In this document: positions 52,587 through 60,987 of the stretch, one piece after another
Numbering within the stretch: position 1 is the stretch's first letter
Layout: the number at the start of each line of letters is the position of its first letter
Source: Candidatus Hydrogenedentota bacterium
GTDB taxonomy: Bacteria; Hydrogenedentota; Hydrogenedentia; Hydrogenedentales; JAEUWI01
DNA length: 64,000 nucleotides
Assembly (NCBI GenBank): GCA_016182605.1
Contig: JACPGE010000047.1
Span: forward strand, 27,435 to 91,434
Reading direction: 5' to 3'
Position numbers and translations under genes: made by a program
Notes under the pieces: model-generated
What the model was told of the DNA's origin: nothing
Database searches by the model: none
Seen by the model: only the letters and a program-made list of their open reading frames with translations

Positions 52587-54600
52587 AATGCCCCCGCTCA
52601 ATGGGCGCTACGGCTTCTCCGGAAGCACGCACGATCTCCACCACACTCGTCGCCGCCGTAACATCGGCCAGAAACCCCTCGGCGATCACCTCGGGGATCG
52701 TATACTCCTGACCGCCGAGCGACTCCGTCACGATCCGATACACAAGGCACTTCCGGTTGTTTTCCGCACCGCCCGTGGGCGACAGCGTGCAAACCGGCCT
52801 GGATGGATCGGGGCGCAACACCTGGCCCGGAGCACGCACGAATTCCTGCTGGAGCCGCGTAACCAAATCGGCAATGAGACGATCTTGCTCCTCCACCGGA
52901 CCAGCCACGTCGACATGGGTGGCAATGCGCCGGATGCGCTCCGAGCTGTCGCCATCGACGACAATCTCGAGCACACCATTCTCCAGGCTCGTGCGCACCC
53001 AGAAGAAGGCTTCCGCGGGAATAATCTTCTGGGTCAGCAACTGCCGCTCCTTATCGCCCACCAGGCTGGCCAGTTCCTGCTCATTCAACAGCGTGTCTAT
53101 CGTGTCCCGGGCCACCACCTCAAAGCGGCTGCCAAAATCCGCGTTGCTGTTAATCAGGTCTACAACCCCCCGCGTGCTTGCCACGCCCGTCTGATCGAGA
53201 TTCGATACCAGCGCGACGGAAAGTTTGCGACCGGGCAGTTCCAGCGCGTTCGCCTCCCGCGTCACCGTCCGCGTGGCACGCGCCGTGTTTCCCGCTTCGT
53301 CGCTTGCCGCGGCCTCGATCGTATTCGCCCCCGCATTCAATGCGATGCGCCGGGTAAACACCTGCGTTGTGCGATTCGGATTCACCGGAACAGGCTCACC
53401 CAGCACCGATACTTCCCGGATCGAAGCTGTGGCCTCCACCTTGAGAGCAACGACGATCTCGTCCTGATAGAATTTGCCGCCCTCCTCAAGGTTGGTGAGC
53501 GCTATGCCGATCGGTTCCGCAGCCACAGGCGTCGCGCCTGGGCCGCTCAACAGCGCAGGCAGCCACATGGACACGCCCTCTCCCGCCGCGGCAATCCGCA
53601 CGGACTCGTGTTGCAGCCATCCCGTGACTACGGAATCAGAAAGCGCACCCCGGGTTATATTTCCCAGCCGATCTTCGCATTCGAAGATCAACGGCGCATT
53701 GCCTGGCGCGGAAGCGGGCTCAAACTCGAACCGCACCTGGGTATCCCCACCCCGCACGAGCCGGGCCTCTGTGCCATTCACACGAAAGACCTGAACCCCG
53801 GAAGGATCGTACGCCACCCCCGCGATCAAACCCGTTGCCCGCTCAACAGGGTCAAAACTCACCGCCGGACCGTCTACATCGTTTGCAAGCACCACTTCCG
53901 ATCGTGTCTCCTTGCCAAGCAGGTCGCGCACCGTTAGCTCCACCACGTTCTTCCCGGGCGCCAGCGCAATCTCCTGACGGAACGCCACCTCAGGCGCCGC
54001 GCGCAATACGCTCACCGGCACCCCGTTAATCGCTATCGCCGCCACGAAGGTGTCGTCAAAAGCCTGCCCCTCCACGGTGAATCGGGTCTCGCTCACGGCA
54101 TCTGCCGCCGTCTTGATCGTGATCCACGGCGCCTTCTGATCCGCGTTCGTCTCCTGAAGCCACGCCGTGCGCGCCATTCCCGCATAATATTCCGCACGCG
54201 CGGAAAACTGCTGGTTCAGGCTCTTCTCCAGCGCATCTTTGCCCTCTTCGACGCGCCCCTGGAGAAAAAGCGTAATCCCGAGTTCCCGGTTCGGAAAATA
54301 TTCCGGCAGAAAATGCATGCCGTAGCTGCGCGGCCATAGGCTGTCCTGGCTGCGTGTCAGAAGTGCAGTGCGGAAATCGGCCTCCGCCTCTTCAAAAAAT
54401 CCGCCGCCCTGAAACGACCGGCCGCGCTCGTAATAGTTCCACCAACGCCCCCGGAAGCGCCCTTCCGTCACGCCATAGCGAACTCCATCGCGCTCATAGA
54501 CGGCGCCCGTCTCTGGCGCGGTCTGACAGCCCGTGAGGCCCGCCACCAACGACGACGCTATCGCCAGTGCAAGCAGTCTGCGGCCCGCCCCGGATCTCAT
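52570..54600 (-). CDS. Lipoprotein with TPR-like start, Ig-like repeats and CsgG/LpoB-like C-terminus
   Basis: The product has 676 residues. Lipobox LTGC gives Cys25 as the lipidated residue, with Gln at +2, compatible with outer-membrane sorting. Residues ~50-150 look like TPR-type helices (EEAEADFRTALL, EEGKDALEKSL). Several Ig/cadherin-like units follow (GKNVVELTVRDLLGKE, GANTIEAAASDEAGN). The end resembles the CsgG/LpoB fold (VVARDTIDTLLNEQELASL). It overlaps the kinase gene by four bases (ATGA), so the kinase and this lipoprotein are made together. The function is probably envelope assembly or stress signalling (inference). Confidence 0.8.
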   Translation of the reverse strand: MRSGAGRRLLALAIASSLVAGLTGCQTAPETGAVYERDGVRYGVTEGRFRGRWWNYYERGRSFQGGGFFEEAEADFRTALLTRSQDSLWPRSYGMHFLPEYFPNRELGITLFLQGRVEEGKDALEKSLNQQFSARAEYYAGMARTAWLQETNADQKAPWITIKTAADAVSETRFTVEGQAFDDTFVAAIAINGVPVSVLRAAPEVAFRQEIALAPGKNVVELTVRDLLGKETRSEVVLANDVDGPAVSFDPVERATGLIAGVAYDPSGVQVFRVNGTEARLVRGGDTQVRFEFEPASAPGNAPLIFECEDRLGNITRGALSDSVVTGWLQHESVRIAAAGEGVSMWLPALLSGPGATPVAAEPIGIALTNLEEGGKFYQDEIVVALKVEATASIREVSVLGEPVPVNPNRTTQVFTRRIALNAGANTIEAAASDEAGNTARATRTVTREANALELPGRKLSVALVSNLDQTGVASTRGVVDLINSNADFGSRFEVVARDTIDTLLNEQELASLVGDKERQLLTQKIIPAEAFFWVRTSLENGVLEIVVDGDSSERIRRIATHVDVAGPVEEQDRLIADLVTRLQQEFVRAPGQVLRPDPSRPVCTLSPTGGAENNRKCLVYRIVTESLGGQEYTIPEVIAEGFLADVTAATSVVEIVRASGEAVAPIERGHYVVLK

Positions 54601-56669
54601 ACCGCGGGCGTCTCCGGCATAATCTGCACAAAAAGCCCCTCGCCCGGACTGGCAGGAAGTTCCTCCAGGGGAATCCCCGTAACATCCACCACCGCCGTTG
54701 CCGCCATCACCGGCCCGGAAACCGCCACCGCAGCCCCTGCCAGGGGTGTCAGATCGGCCCGGGGCCGCACATCGAATCGCATGCCGGATCCCAGCCGTAC
54801 ATTCTGGCCCAGATTGATCTCCGCGTGATCCTCCACCCGGTAGAGCCGCCCCTTAAGGGGATACTTGCCAAGCACCGCCGTGCGAATGGCGTCGCGCGCC
54901 GCATCCAGCAGGGCCTCGGGCGAGGCATAGTCCCCCACAGTCAGTGGCCCCGCGGAGAATCGGCTGCTGTCCTCCACGTCCTGCAGAGATATCACCAGTT
55001 TCTCCGGCGCGTTCAGCCCCAGTTTGGTGAAGGTGCATTTGATCATCAAACGCGCACCAATGAGTTTCCCGAGCTGCAACTGCGTCGTATCGCTGCTGAG
55101 ATTGGCGGAAAGCTCCTGTTCCTGAACCAGCGCGGCAATCTGATCCCGATCCGTGAAGTCCATGAAATCGAGTCCCAGGAGCACTTCGTCCAAGGCGATA
55201 TCCACAACCTCCACGCTAAGACCATTCCCCGGAACGTACTCGCTGTTCCCGCTGATCGCGCAAGGCAGCACAAAAAAAGAAAGTGGCCGGCTCGTCCAGC
55301 CATCATTCTGTACCGGCTCGATCTGGCCCGAATCCAGACGATCCCGGATGCGCCTGGAAACCTCCAGCGTATCCGCGCTCAGGCCGGGCTTTTCCTTCTC
55401 CTCGATCAATTTAAGGTAGGCGGTCACGATCAGATCGTCGCCGCCCGAGGCCGCCTGCGCCGCGTCCAATTTCTCCCGCGCCGCGTCATACTGGCCCGTT
55501 TCCACATCCTCGCGCACATCCGCATACACGGCCCGCGAATCCGCCGCATGCGCGCCCCCCGCGCCCGGCTCCGCACCCTGTAGCGCGCCCAGTATGTACA
55601 GACCGCCCGCAATCGCAGCGACGGACGCCACGGCGACCAGCACCACCGTATAGCGCCTGGGAGCCGGAACTTTCCTGATCGTGTCCACCTGGCCCTTGCG
55701 CTCAATCTCGTGCAGCACGTTGCGCAGGTCGCGCGCAAACTCTTTCGCCGTCGCATAGCGGGCATTCGGTTCATGCGCCGTGGCCCTGTCCACGATTGCC
55801 ACTATGCGTTGCGGCAAATCATTGCGCCGCTGCGGCAAGGGCACACGTTCGTTCTTCCGGATATTGGACATCACCTGCTGGGCAGAACGCCCCTCAAACG
55901 GCCGCGCGCCACAGAGCAACTGATACAGCGTCACCCCCAGCGAAAAAATATCGCTCCGCGCGTCCAGTTCATCCCCCGTCGCCTGCTCCGGCGACATGTA
56001 CGGCGGCGATCCGCTGATCCCGCCGGTAAGGCTCATCTCGCTATCCACGCTTACCCGCGCGAGCCCAAAATCCGCCAGCTTTGCCCGCCCGGTGTGGCCG
56101 TCCACCAGGATGTTCGCCGGCTTGATGTCCCGGTGCAGTATGCCTTGCCCATGGGCAAAGGCAAGCGCCTCCGCACAATCCGCGGCCAATTGCAGGGCCC
56201 GCGCAATGGGCAGGCCTTCGGGATAATCTTCGAGCAGCTTCTCCGTGCTGCCATCCACCAGTTCCAGCACCAGGTAGACCACATCGCCGCGATGGCCCCA
56301 CTGGTAGATCTCGACAATGCCCGCCTCTTTGCTCAATGCCGCGAGTGCGCGGGCCTCGCGCTCGAAAAGCTTCCGGGCCTGGCCCTGAAGCGGGCCGTGC
56401 AAAAACTTCAGGGCCACTTCCCGCCCCAGGTTCAGGTCCATCGCTTTATAGACTGCGCCAAAACCGCCGCTGCCGAGCAGGCTCAAGACCCTGAAATTGT
56501 CCACGGTCTGGCCCACAAGATCTTCCAACGCCCCAAGCGTCGATCCGGAGAGGCGGCTGCTGTCCACCAAGTCTGGATTGAGTGCGGTCACATTGGGAGG
56601 GGGCGGATTGGAGCCCGTCGGGGCCTGATGCTCTGGAATGGACGGCCTGTCGGCGCTTGGATCCATCAT
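54597..56669 (-). CDS. Transmembrane Ser/Thr protein kinase (PknB-like) with extracytoplasmic CsgG-like domain
   Basis: The 690-residue Hanks-type kinase has a Gly loop GSGGFG (66-71), catalytic Lys88 in EVALKFL, the catalytic loop HRDIKPAN (about 175-182), DFGLARV and an activation segment SGSPPYMSPEQATG. A single TM helix (VVLVAVASVAAIAGGLYIL) lies near 340. The outer part contains a CsgG-like segment (DRDQIAALVQEQELSA, LGKLIGARLMIKC) similar in pattern to the lipoprotein encoded next to it. It likely senses envelope state and phosphorylates cytoplasmic targets. It is the first gene of a cluster with the lipoprotein, the barrel and possibly the beta-helix protein. Confidence 0.9.
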   Translation of the reverse strand: MMDPSADRPSIPEHQAPTGSNPPPPNVTALNPDLVDSSRLSGSTLGALEDLVGQTVDNFRVLSLLGSGGFGAVYKAMDLNLGREVALKFLHGPLQGQARKLFEREARALAALSKEAGIVEIYQWGHRGDVVYLVLELVDGSTEKLLEDYPEGLPIARALQLAADCAEALAFAHGQGILHRDIKPANILVDGHTGRAKLADFGLARVSVDSEMSLTGGISGSPPYMSPEQATGDELDARSDIFSLGVTLYQLLCGARPFEGRSAQQVMSNIRKNERVPLPQRRNDLPQRIVAIVDRATAHEPNARYATAKEFARDLRNVLHEIERKGQVDTIRKVPAPRRYTVVLVAVASVAAIAGGLYILGALQGAEPGAGGAHAADSRAVYADVREDVETGQYDAAREKLDAAQAASGGDDLIVTAYLKLIEEKEKPGLSADTLEVSRRIRDRLDSGQIEPVQNDGWTSRPLSFFVLPCAISGNSEYVPGNGLSVEVVDIALDEVLLGLDFMDFTDRDQIAALVQEQELSANLSSDTTQLQLGKLIGARLMIKCTFTKLGLNAPEKLVISLQDVEDSSRFSAGPLTVGDYASPEALLDAARDAIRTAVLGKYPLKGRLYRVEDHAEINLGQNVRLGSGMRFDVRPRADLTPLAGAAVAVSGPVMAATAVVDVTGIPLEELPASPGEGLFVQIMPETPAV

Positions 56670-57221
56670 GACGGAGATCGCTCCATTACGGAGACGGGAA
56701 GCAAGTCATGCAGGCTGCCCCCCGGCAGAACCGTTAACCTGTAAACCACGCTGTTCTTCCTGAGACAGTATACCATACTGGATGCAAATGCAAGCGCGCG
56801 TTCCGGGCAAGCCCTGTTGCTGGCAGGGCAACTCGTGCGGCGGCGCATACGCGCGCACAACCGGTTTCAGACTGCCCAACGGGCGTTTTCCAGCGCAGCC
56901 GCAATGCCACCGTGTTTACGGTGCGCATCGAGTCCGGCAAGATCCGAGCGTTCCGAATGCATCGCCGGCCAGCGCACCGAATAGTGAATTATGATTCCCC
57001 GCGCGTGCGCACACCACTTTCGTCAATTCGTTTGCGTTTGACTTTCGTTTCGTTCGAACGGTAGCCTTTTTGACGAGTAGGAGCGACGACAACGCGCAAC
57101 TGCCGTGAGCAATCAACGCAGCTTGCCGCAGCCTGACAGGGACGAATCATCGCCATCGGAGGCAGAATCCGGGGTGACTTGACCGGAGGGCGCATTACAG
57201 GCATGGGAGGATGAGACCGGC
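56670..57221. other. Divergent intergenic region between kinase and GH4 genes
   Basis: These 552 bases contain no credible gene. On the minus strand, TATACT near 56769-56774 could be a -10 for the kinase gene, with TTGCAT upstream at a short 15-base spacing. No riboswitch or tRNA is seen. Confidence 0.5.
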
Positions 57222-58469
57222 ATGATCGAGAGGATCACGATCCTTGGTGGAAGCAGTGTTTACATTCCGGAGTTCATTCTTTCGGTCATAGCCCGCAACT
57301 TGAACGTCAAGGAGATTATGCTGCACGGCCAGCCCGGCCGCAAGCTGGATCTGGTGACGAACTTTTCCCAGCGGCTCCTCAAGAAAAGCGGCTTTCCCGC
57401 ACAGGTCAACTCCTCGACCAATGTCCAAGAGGCCGTGGAACGGGCGGATTATGTGCTCAACCACATTCGTGTGGGGGGCATGCAGGCCCGCATGCGCGAC
57501 GAGATGCTCCCGCCGAAATTCGACATGATCGGCGACGAAAACATTGGCGCCGGGGGCATTACGAATGCCCTGCGCACGCTCCCCGTGGTCTTCGAATACG
57601 CGCGGGAGATCGAAGAGGCGAATCCCGACTGTCTCTTCATCAACCTCACCAATCCCATGGGCATTGTCGTGGAAGGGCTCATCAAGTATTCCACGCTGAA
57701 TGTTGCCGGGGTCTGCGATGTGGCCGGCGCCTATGCAAAAAAAGTGGCGGGCGTTTTGCAGCAGGACCTGGATGCCTTGAAGGTGGACTATGTGGGCATC
57801 AACCACTTGGGATGGATTCAAGACGTCAAAATTGAGAACCGCTCGTACATGAGCCAACTGCTCGATCTTCTCGAGACCCAGGAAGAAGACGGATTCGACC
57901 GGAATCTGATCGATCTGTTTCGCATGATCCCGACGCGGGGCACCGGCGCCTACTTCAACCGGGGCGAAGTATTGAAGAAGCAAAAATCCTGCGCGCGCTT
58001 CCGCTCCGAGATCCTGCACGAGGCCGAGCAGCGCATCCTCAAGCTCTATGAAGACGAACACTTGACGGAGATCCCCGATCTGACGCGCCAGCGCAATGCC
58101 GTGTGGTATGAAGAAACCATCCTCCCGCTTATCGAGGCCTTCGAGCAGACGAAGGAACAGCCGATTATTCTGTGCGTGAAAAACGAGGACGCCATCCGGG
58201 ACCTGCCCCCGGAGAGTGCGGTGGAAGTCTCCACCTTGGTGAGCAAGAAGGGCATCAAGGCCCGGAAGGTGGGCAGCCTCCCAAAATTCTTGCGGGGCCT
58301 GTTCCTTGCCTCGGCGGAGAGCGATCGCCTCACGGTGGAGGCCGCGCGGCACCGCTCCTACGAGTATGCCCTGCAGGCCCTGACGATCAACCCCTTTGTT
58401 CCCTCGTACGATACCGCGAAAAAATACCTGGACCGCGTTATCCGCGAGGAAAAACTCGATCTCCATTAG
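57222..58469 (+). CDS. Glycoside hydrolase family 4 (6-phospho-glucosidase/galactosidase type)
   Basis: The 415-residue NAD+- and metal-dependent hydrolase has an N-terminal Rossmann start (ITILGGSSVYIPEF), the DENIGAGG segment, NPMGIVVE, the metal-binding Cys in GVCDVAG and the His in GINHLGW. GH4 enzymes act by a redox elimination mechanism on alpha- or beta-linked sugars, often phosphorylated. Specificity is not clear here: no PTS genes are nearby and the metal loop has Asp after Cys. GGAGG lies about ten bases before the ATG. Confidence 0.9.
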   Translation: MIERITILGGSSVYIPEFILSVIARNLNVKEIMLHGQPGRKLDLVTNFSQRLLKKSGFPAQVNSSTNVQEAVERADYVLNHIRVGGMQARMRDEMLPPKFDMIGDENIGAGGITNALRTLPVVFEYAREIEEANPDCLFINLTNPMGIVVEGLIKYSTLNVAGVCDVAGAYAKKVAGVLQQDLDALKVDYVGINHLGWIQDVKIENRSYMSQLLDLLETQEEDGFDRNLIDLFRMIPTRGTGAYFNRGEVLKKQKSCARFRSEILHEAEQRILKLYEDEHLTEIPDLTRQRNAVWYEETILPLIEAFEQTKEQPIILCVKNEDAIRDLPPESAVEVSTLVSKKGIKARKVGSLPKFLRGLFLASAESDRLTVEAARHRSYEYALQALTINPFVPSYDTAKKYLDRVIREEKLDLH

Positions 58470-58574
58470 GCGTTACATTCCGCCTCTCAATGTATTACAC
58501 TACCTGTGCGCCGCCGGTCTGCCCCAGGGTCTTCCCTCCCGCCGGCCCGCAAGAGAATGAAGGAGATTCCGGAT

Positions 58575-59936
58575 ATGCGACGACTCATTGCCTCCCTGCT
58601 CCTGTGCTGCTTCACACCGCTCTGTCTGGCGGCCCCGCTCCGGGTCACCGGCCCGTCCGGGCAGAGCCTGGAGAGCCTGGTGGGGTCGGACACCCTGATA
58701 ACCGTAGTCCTCAAGGCCAAAGGCGCCGAAGACCCGAATCTGAAACTGCACAGCCTGGGCGACACCTACTTCGTCGTCATCACGGACGCCAACAAGCGGG
58801 TGACCTACCCCTACGACATGGTGGACTCCATCCGGGTGCAGGAAGGCGCCGTGGAGAAGCCCGAGTTCAAGCTCGATCCCAGCCGCGGACTTACCGCCAA
58901 CGATCAGGAAGTGGTCGATCGCGCAATTCAGCGCCTCGAAGGCCTCTTCACAGGCAGCGATACCAGTCAGGAGCGCAAAGTAAAGGCCGCGACGCTGTTG
59001 GCTTTGAACGGCAACGCCGGGGCCGAGGCCTATCTTGATTCGCTGGTGAACTCCAACGATCTCCCCACCCAGTTCGACGGCGCCATTGCCTACTACATGC
59101 TGAACAAGGAGTTTAGCCGCAAGTTGCTCCGCGAAGGGCTGGAAAGCGGCAACCGCCAGATTCGCGCCACCGCAGCCCTGCTCGCGGGGCTGGGCGGCGC
59201 CTCCGAATTCACCCCGGAACTCATGAGCATGTTGAATGACCGCTCCGCGGAACATGTGGCTCCAGCCGCCATCGCCCTGGCCCATTTGAACAGCCGCGAG
59301 GCGATTCCCCAGCTCATCAGCCTCCTTTCCAGCCTGAATGAAGAGAAAAATGAAGCCTCCGTCAGAGCGCTTACCATTCTTGGCGGAGACGATCTCGTCG
59401 AACAATTGGAAGCACGGGCAAAGAACACCTCGGGCCAGGAGCTGTTCCGTATTGCCCAGGTCCTTATTGCCCTGGGAAATGAAACGGGCCTCAAGATGAT
59501 GAAGCACGTCTTCAATGACCAGCCCACCATTACGCCCCAGGCCGCGCTCTTTCTCGCGCCCGCGGGAGATTACGACGCGGAACAGTACCTGCGCGATCAG
59601 ATCAAGCGGCGCATTACCGAGGATGAGCCGAATCTCGTCTACCGCGCGCAAAACGCCGGCGCCCTGATCGCCGCGGGCGACAGTTCCGCACAGGCCGTCT
59701 TCCAGCAATTGCTCCGCCTTTCCACCGTGGACAAAGGCAGGGAGAACCTCGCCTATCAAAATGTGAAATCGGCCGTCTTCGAAGAATTCATCAAACTGCA
59801 GGAACGGGGACTGCTCACCATTCTCTACCCAAGCCTGGAAGATAGCGATCCCTGGGTCACCCTCGACGCCTGCAATGCTGCAATCGCGCTGGTCAAACCC
59901 GAGTACCGCGAACGCTATCTCAAGTTCCCCCACTGA
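58575..59936 (+). CDS. Exported HEAT-like repeat protein
   Basis: The 453-residue product starts at ATG 58575 (MRRLIASLL) after AAGGAG. The signal peptide ends near LCLAAP. A beta-rich N-terminal domain (to ~110) is followed by a long alpha-helical solenoid with HEAT-like periodicity (ATAALLAGLGGASEF, AAIALAHLNSREAIPQL, SVRALTILGGDDLVEQL). It is probably a periplasmic scaffold; no partner is identifiable. It ends five bases before the acylphosphatase gene, so they are likely co-transcribed. Confidence 0.8.
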   Translation: MRRLIASLLLCCFTPLCLAAPLRVTGPSGQSLESLVGSDTLITVVLKAKGAEDPNLKLHSLGDTYFVVITDANKRVTYPYDMVDSIRVQEGAVEKPEFKLDPSRGLTANDQEVVDRAIQRLEGLFTGSDTSQERKVKAATLLALNGNAGAEAYLDSLVNSNDLPTQFDGAIAYYMLNKEFSRKLLREGLESGNRQIRATAALLAGLGGASEFTPELMSMLNDRSAEHVAPAAIALAHLNSREAIPQLISLLSSLNEEKNEASVRALTILGGDDLVEQLEARAKNTSGQELFRIAQVLIALGNETGLKMMKHVFNDQPTITPQAALFLAPAGDYDAEQYLRDQIKRRITEDEPNLVYRAQNAGALIAAGDSSAQAVFQQLLRLSTVDKGRENLAYQNVKSAVFEEFIKLQERGLLTILYPSLEDSDPWVTLDACNAAIALVKPEYRERYLKFPH

Positions 59937-59941
59937 TCCTG

Positions 59942-60217
59942 ATGCCCGCCATCCGGCAACACCTCCTTATCGAGGGGCGCGTTCAGGGCGTGGGATTCCG
60001 CTATGCCGCCTTTCAACGGGCCACGGCTCTGGGCCTGAGCGGATGGGTGCGCAATTTGCCCGGCGGCCGGGTAGAGGCCCTCATCGAAGGAGAAGAGGCC
60101 AGCGTGAACGCCATGATTGCGTGGTGCCAGAAAGGTCCCGCCTTTGCCCAGGTGCGTCTGGTACGCGTGAATCCCGCGCCGGATTCGCCGCCAAGCGAAG
60201 GCTTTTCAATACGTTGA
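59942..60217 (+). CDS. acyP: Acylphosphatase
   Basis: The 91-residue product hydrolyses acyl phosphates. Motif GRVQGVGFRYAAF contains the catalytic Arg (GFR), and SGWVRNLPGGRVEALIEG contains the catalytic Asn. The length is typical. It immediately follows the HEAT-like gene with a poor ribosome-binding site of its own, suggesting translational coupling. Confidence 0.93.
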   Translation: MPAIRQHLLIEGRVQGVGFRYAAFQRATALGLSGWVRNLPGGRVEALIEGEEASVNAMIAWCQKGPAFAQVRLVRVNPAPDSPPSEGFSIR

Positions 60218-60289
60218 GCGCGGCAGCCGGTTCTGCCGCGCGTGTATGGTATAGTTACAGGGCCAAGGATGGAAACCAGTATCGGGATC

Positions 60290-60883
60290 ATGAGTAATTT
60301 AAAGTATTCCCTTGAGATCAAACGCGCACAGTTGATGGAACAACATGCGCAAAATGTCGAGAGCCTGAACCAGATCCAGGAACTGCTCCGGAAGGCCGAC
60401 CTGCGCCGTGTCCAAGAGGCGGACAATCCCCGGAAGTGGGACAAGATCCTGGACAATCTGGAAGAGTCCCTTACGCAGGCCAAGGTTCGCGTGGAAGTTT
60501 CCTCCCTCGACCTGAAACGCATCGAGCGGGAGATTGGAACCCTCGCCCAAACCCAGCCACCCGCGCAGGAAGCGGATGACGGCAATCCCCCTTCCTTTGC
60601 AGCCCAGGACGCCCAAGACCTTGTGGAAGCCGGCGCCATGCCCAGCGATGCCCAGGATAAGGAGCGCGCCCGCCGCACCCACTTCGTGCTGCGCTCCGCC
60701 CTGGAGAAGATCCAGCTCAACCGCATCGACGACATGACGCCGCCCGAAATCCAGATTACCCACGCCTGTTACAAGAACCTCTCCAACATGAAGAACCTTT
60801 CCCCCAAGAACGAACGCCTCAAACGCATCATCACCGCGGCCGTCAAGATCCTCAACCGCCGCGCCCAAGAGCGCCCCGCCTGA
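60290..60883 (+). CDS. Coiled-coil cytoplasmic protein of unknown function
   Basis: The 197-residue product starts at MSNLKYSLEI (ATG 60290); ATG 60269 is possible. It is rich in charged helical sequence (LMEQHAQNVESLNQIQELLRKADLRR, then EESLTQAKVRVEVSSLDLKRIEREI) with a Pro/Ala/Gln linker, and a conserved-looking C-terminus (MKNLSPKNERLKRIITAAVKIL). There is no signal peptide or catalytic motif. I recognise no family. Confidence 0.7.
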   Translation: MSNLKYSLEIKRAQLMEQHAQNVESLNQIQELLRKADLRRVQEADNPRKWDKILDNLEESLTQAKVRVEVSSLDLKRIEREIGTLAQTQPPAQEADDGNPPSFAAQDAQDLVEAGAMPSDAQDKERARRTHFVLRSALEKIQLNRIDDMTPPEIQITHACYKNLSNMKNLSPKNERLKRIITAAVKILNRRAQERPA

Positions 60884-60987
60884 GCGTGCGCCCCGTGCGT
60901 GTTTGGTGTTGGCGCCCAAAAGCGCTACACTAGCTCCAAGTCTGCAATTCCAGTATGGCTGTGGCCATCGACTTGGAGGATTCTCGC

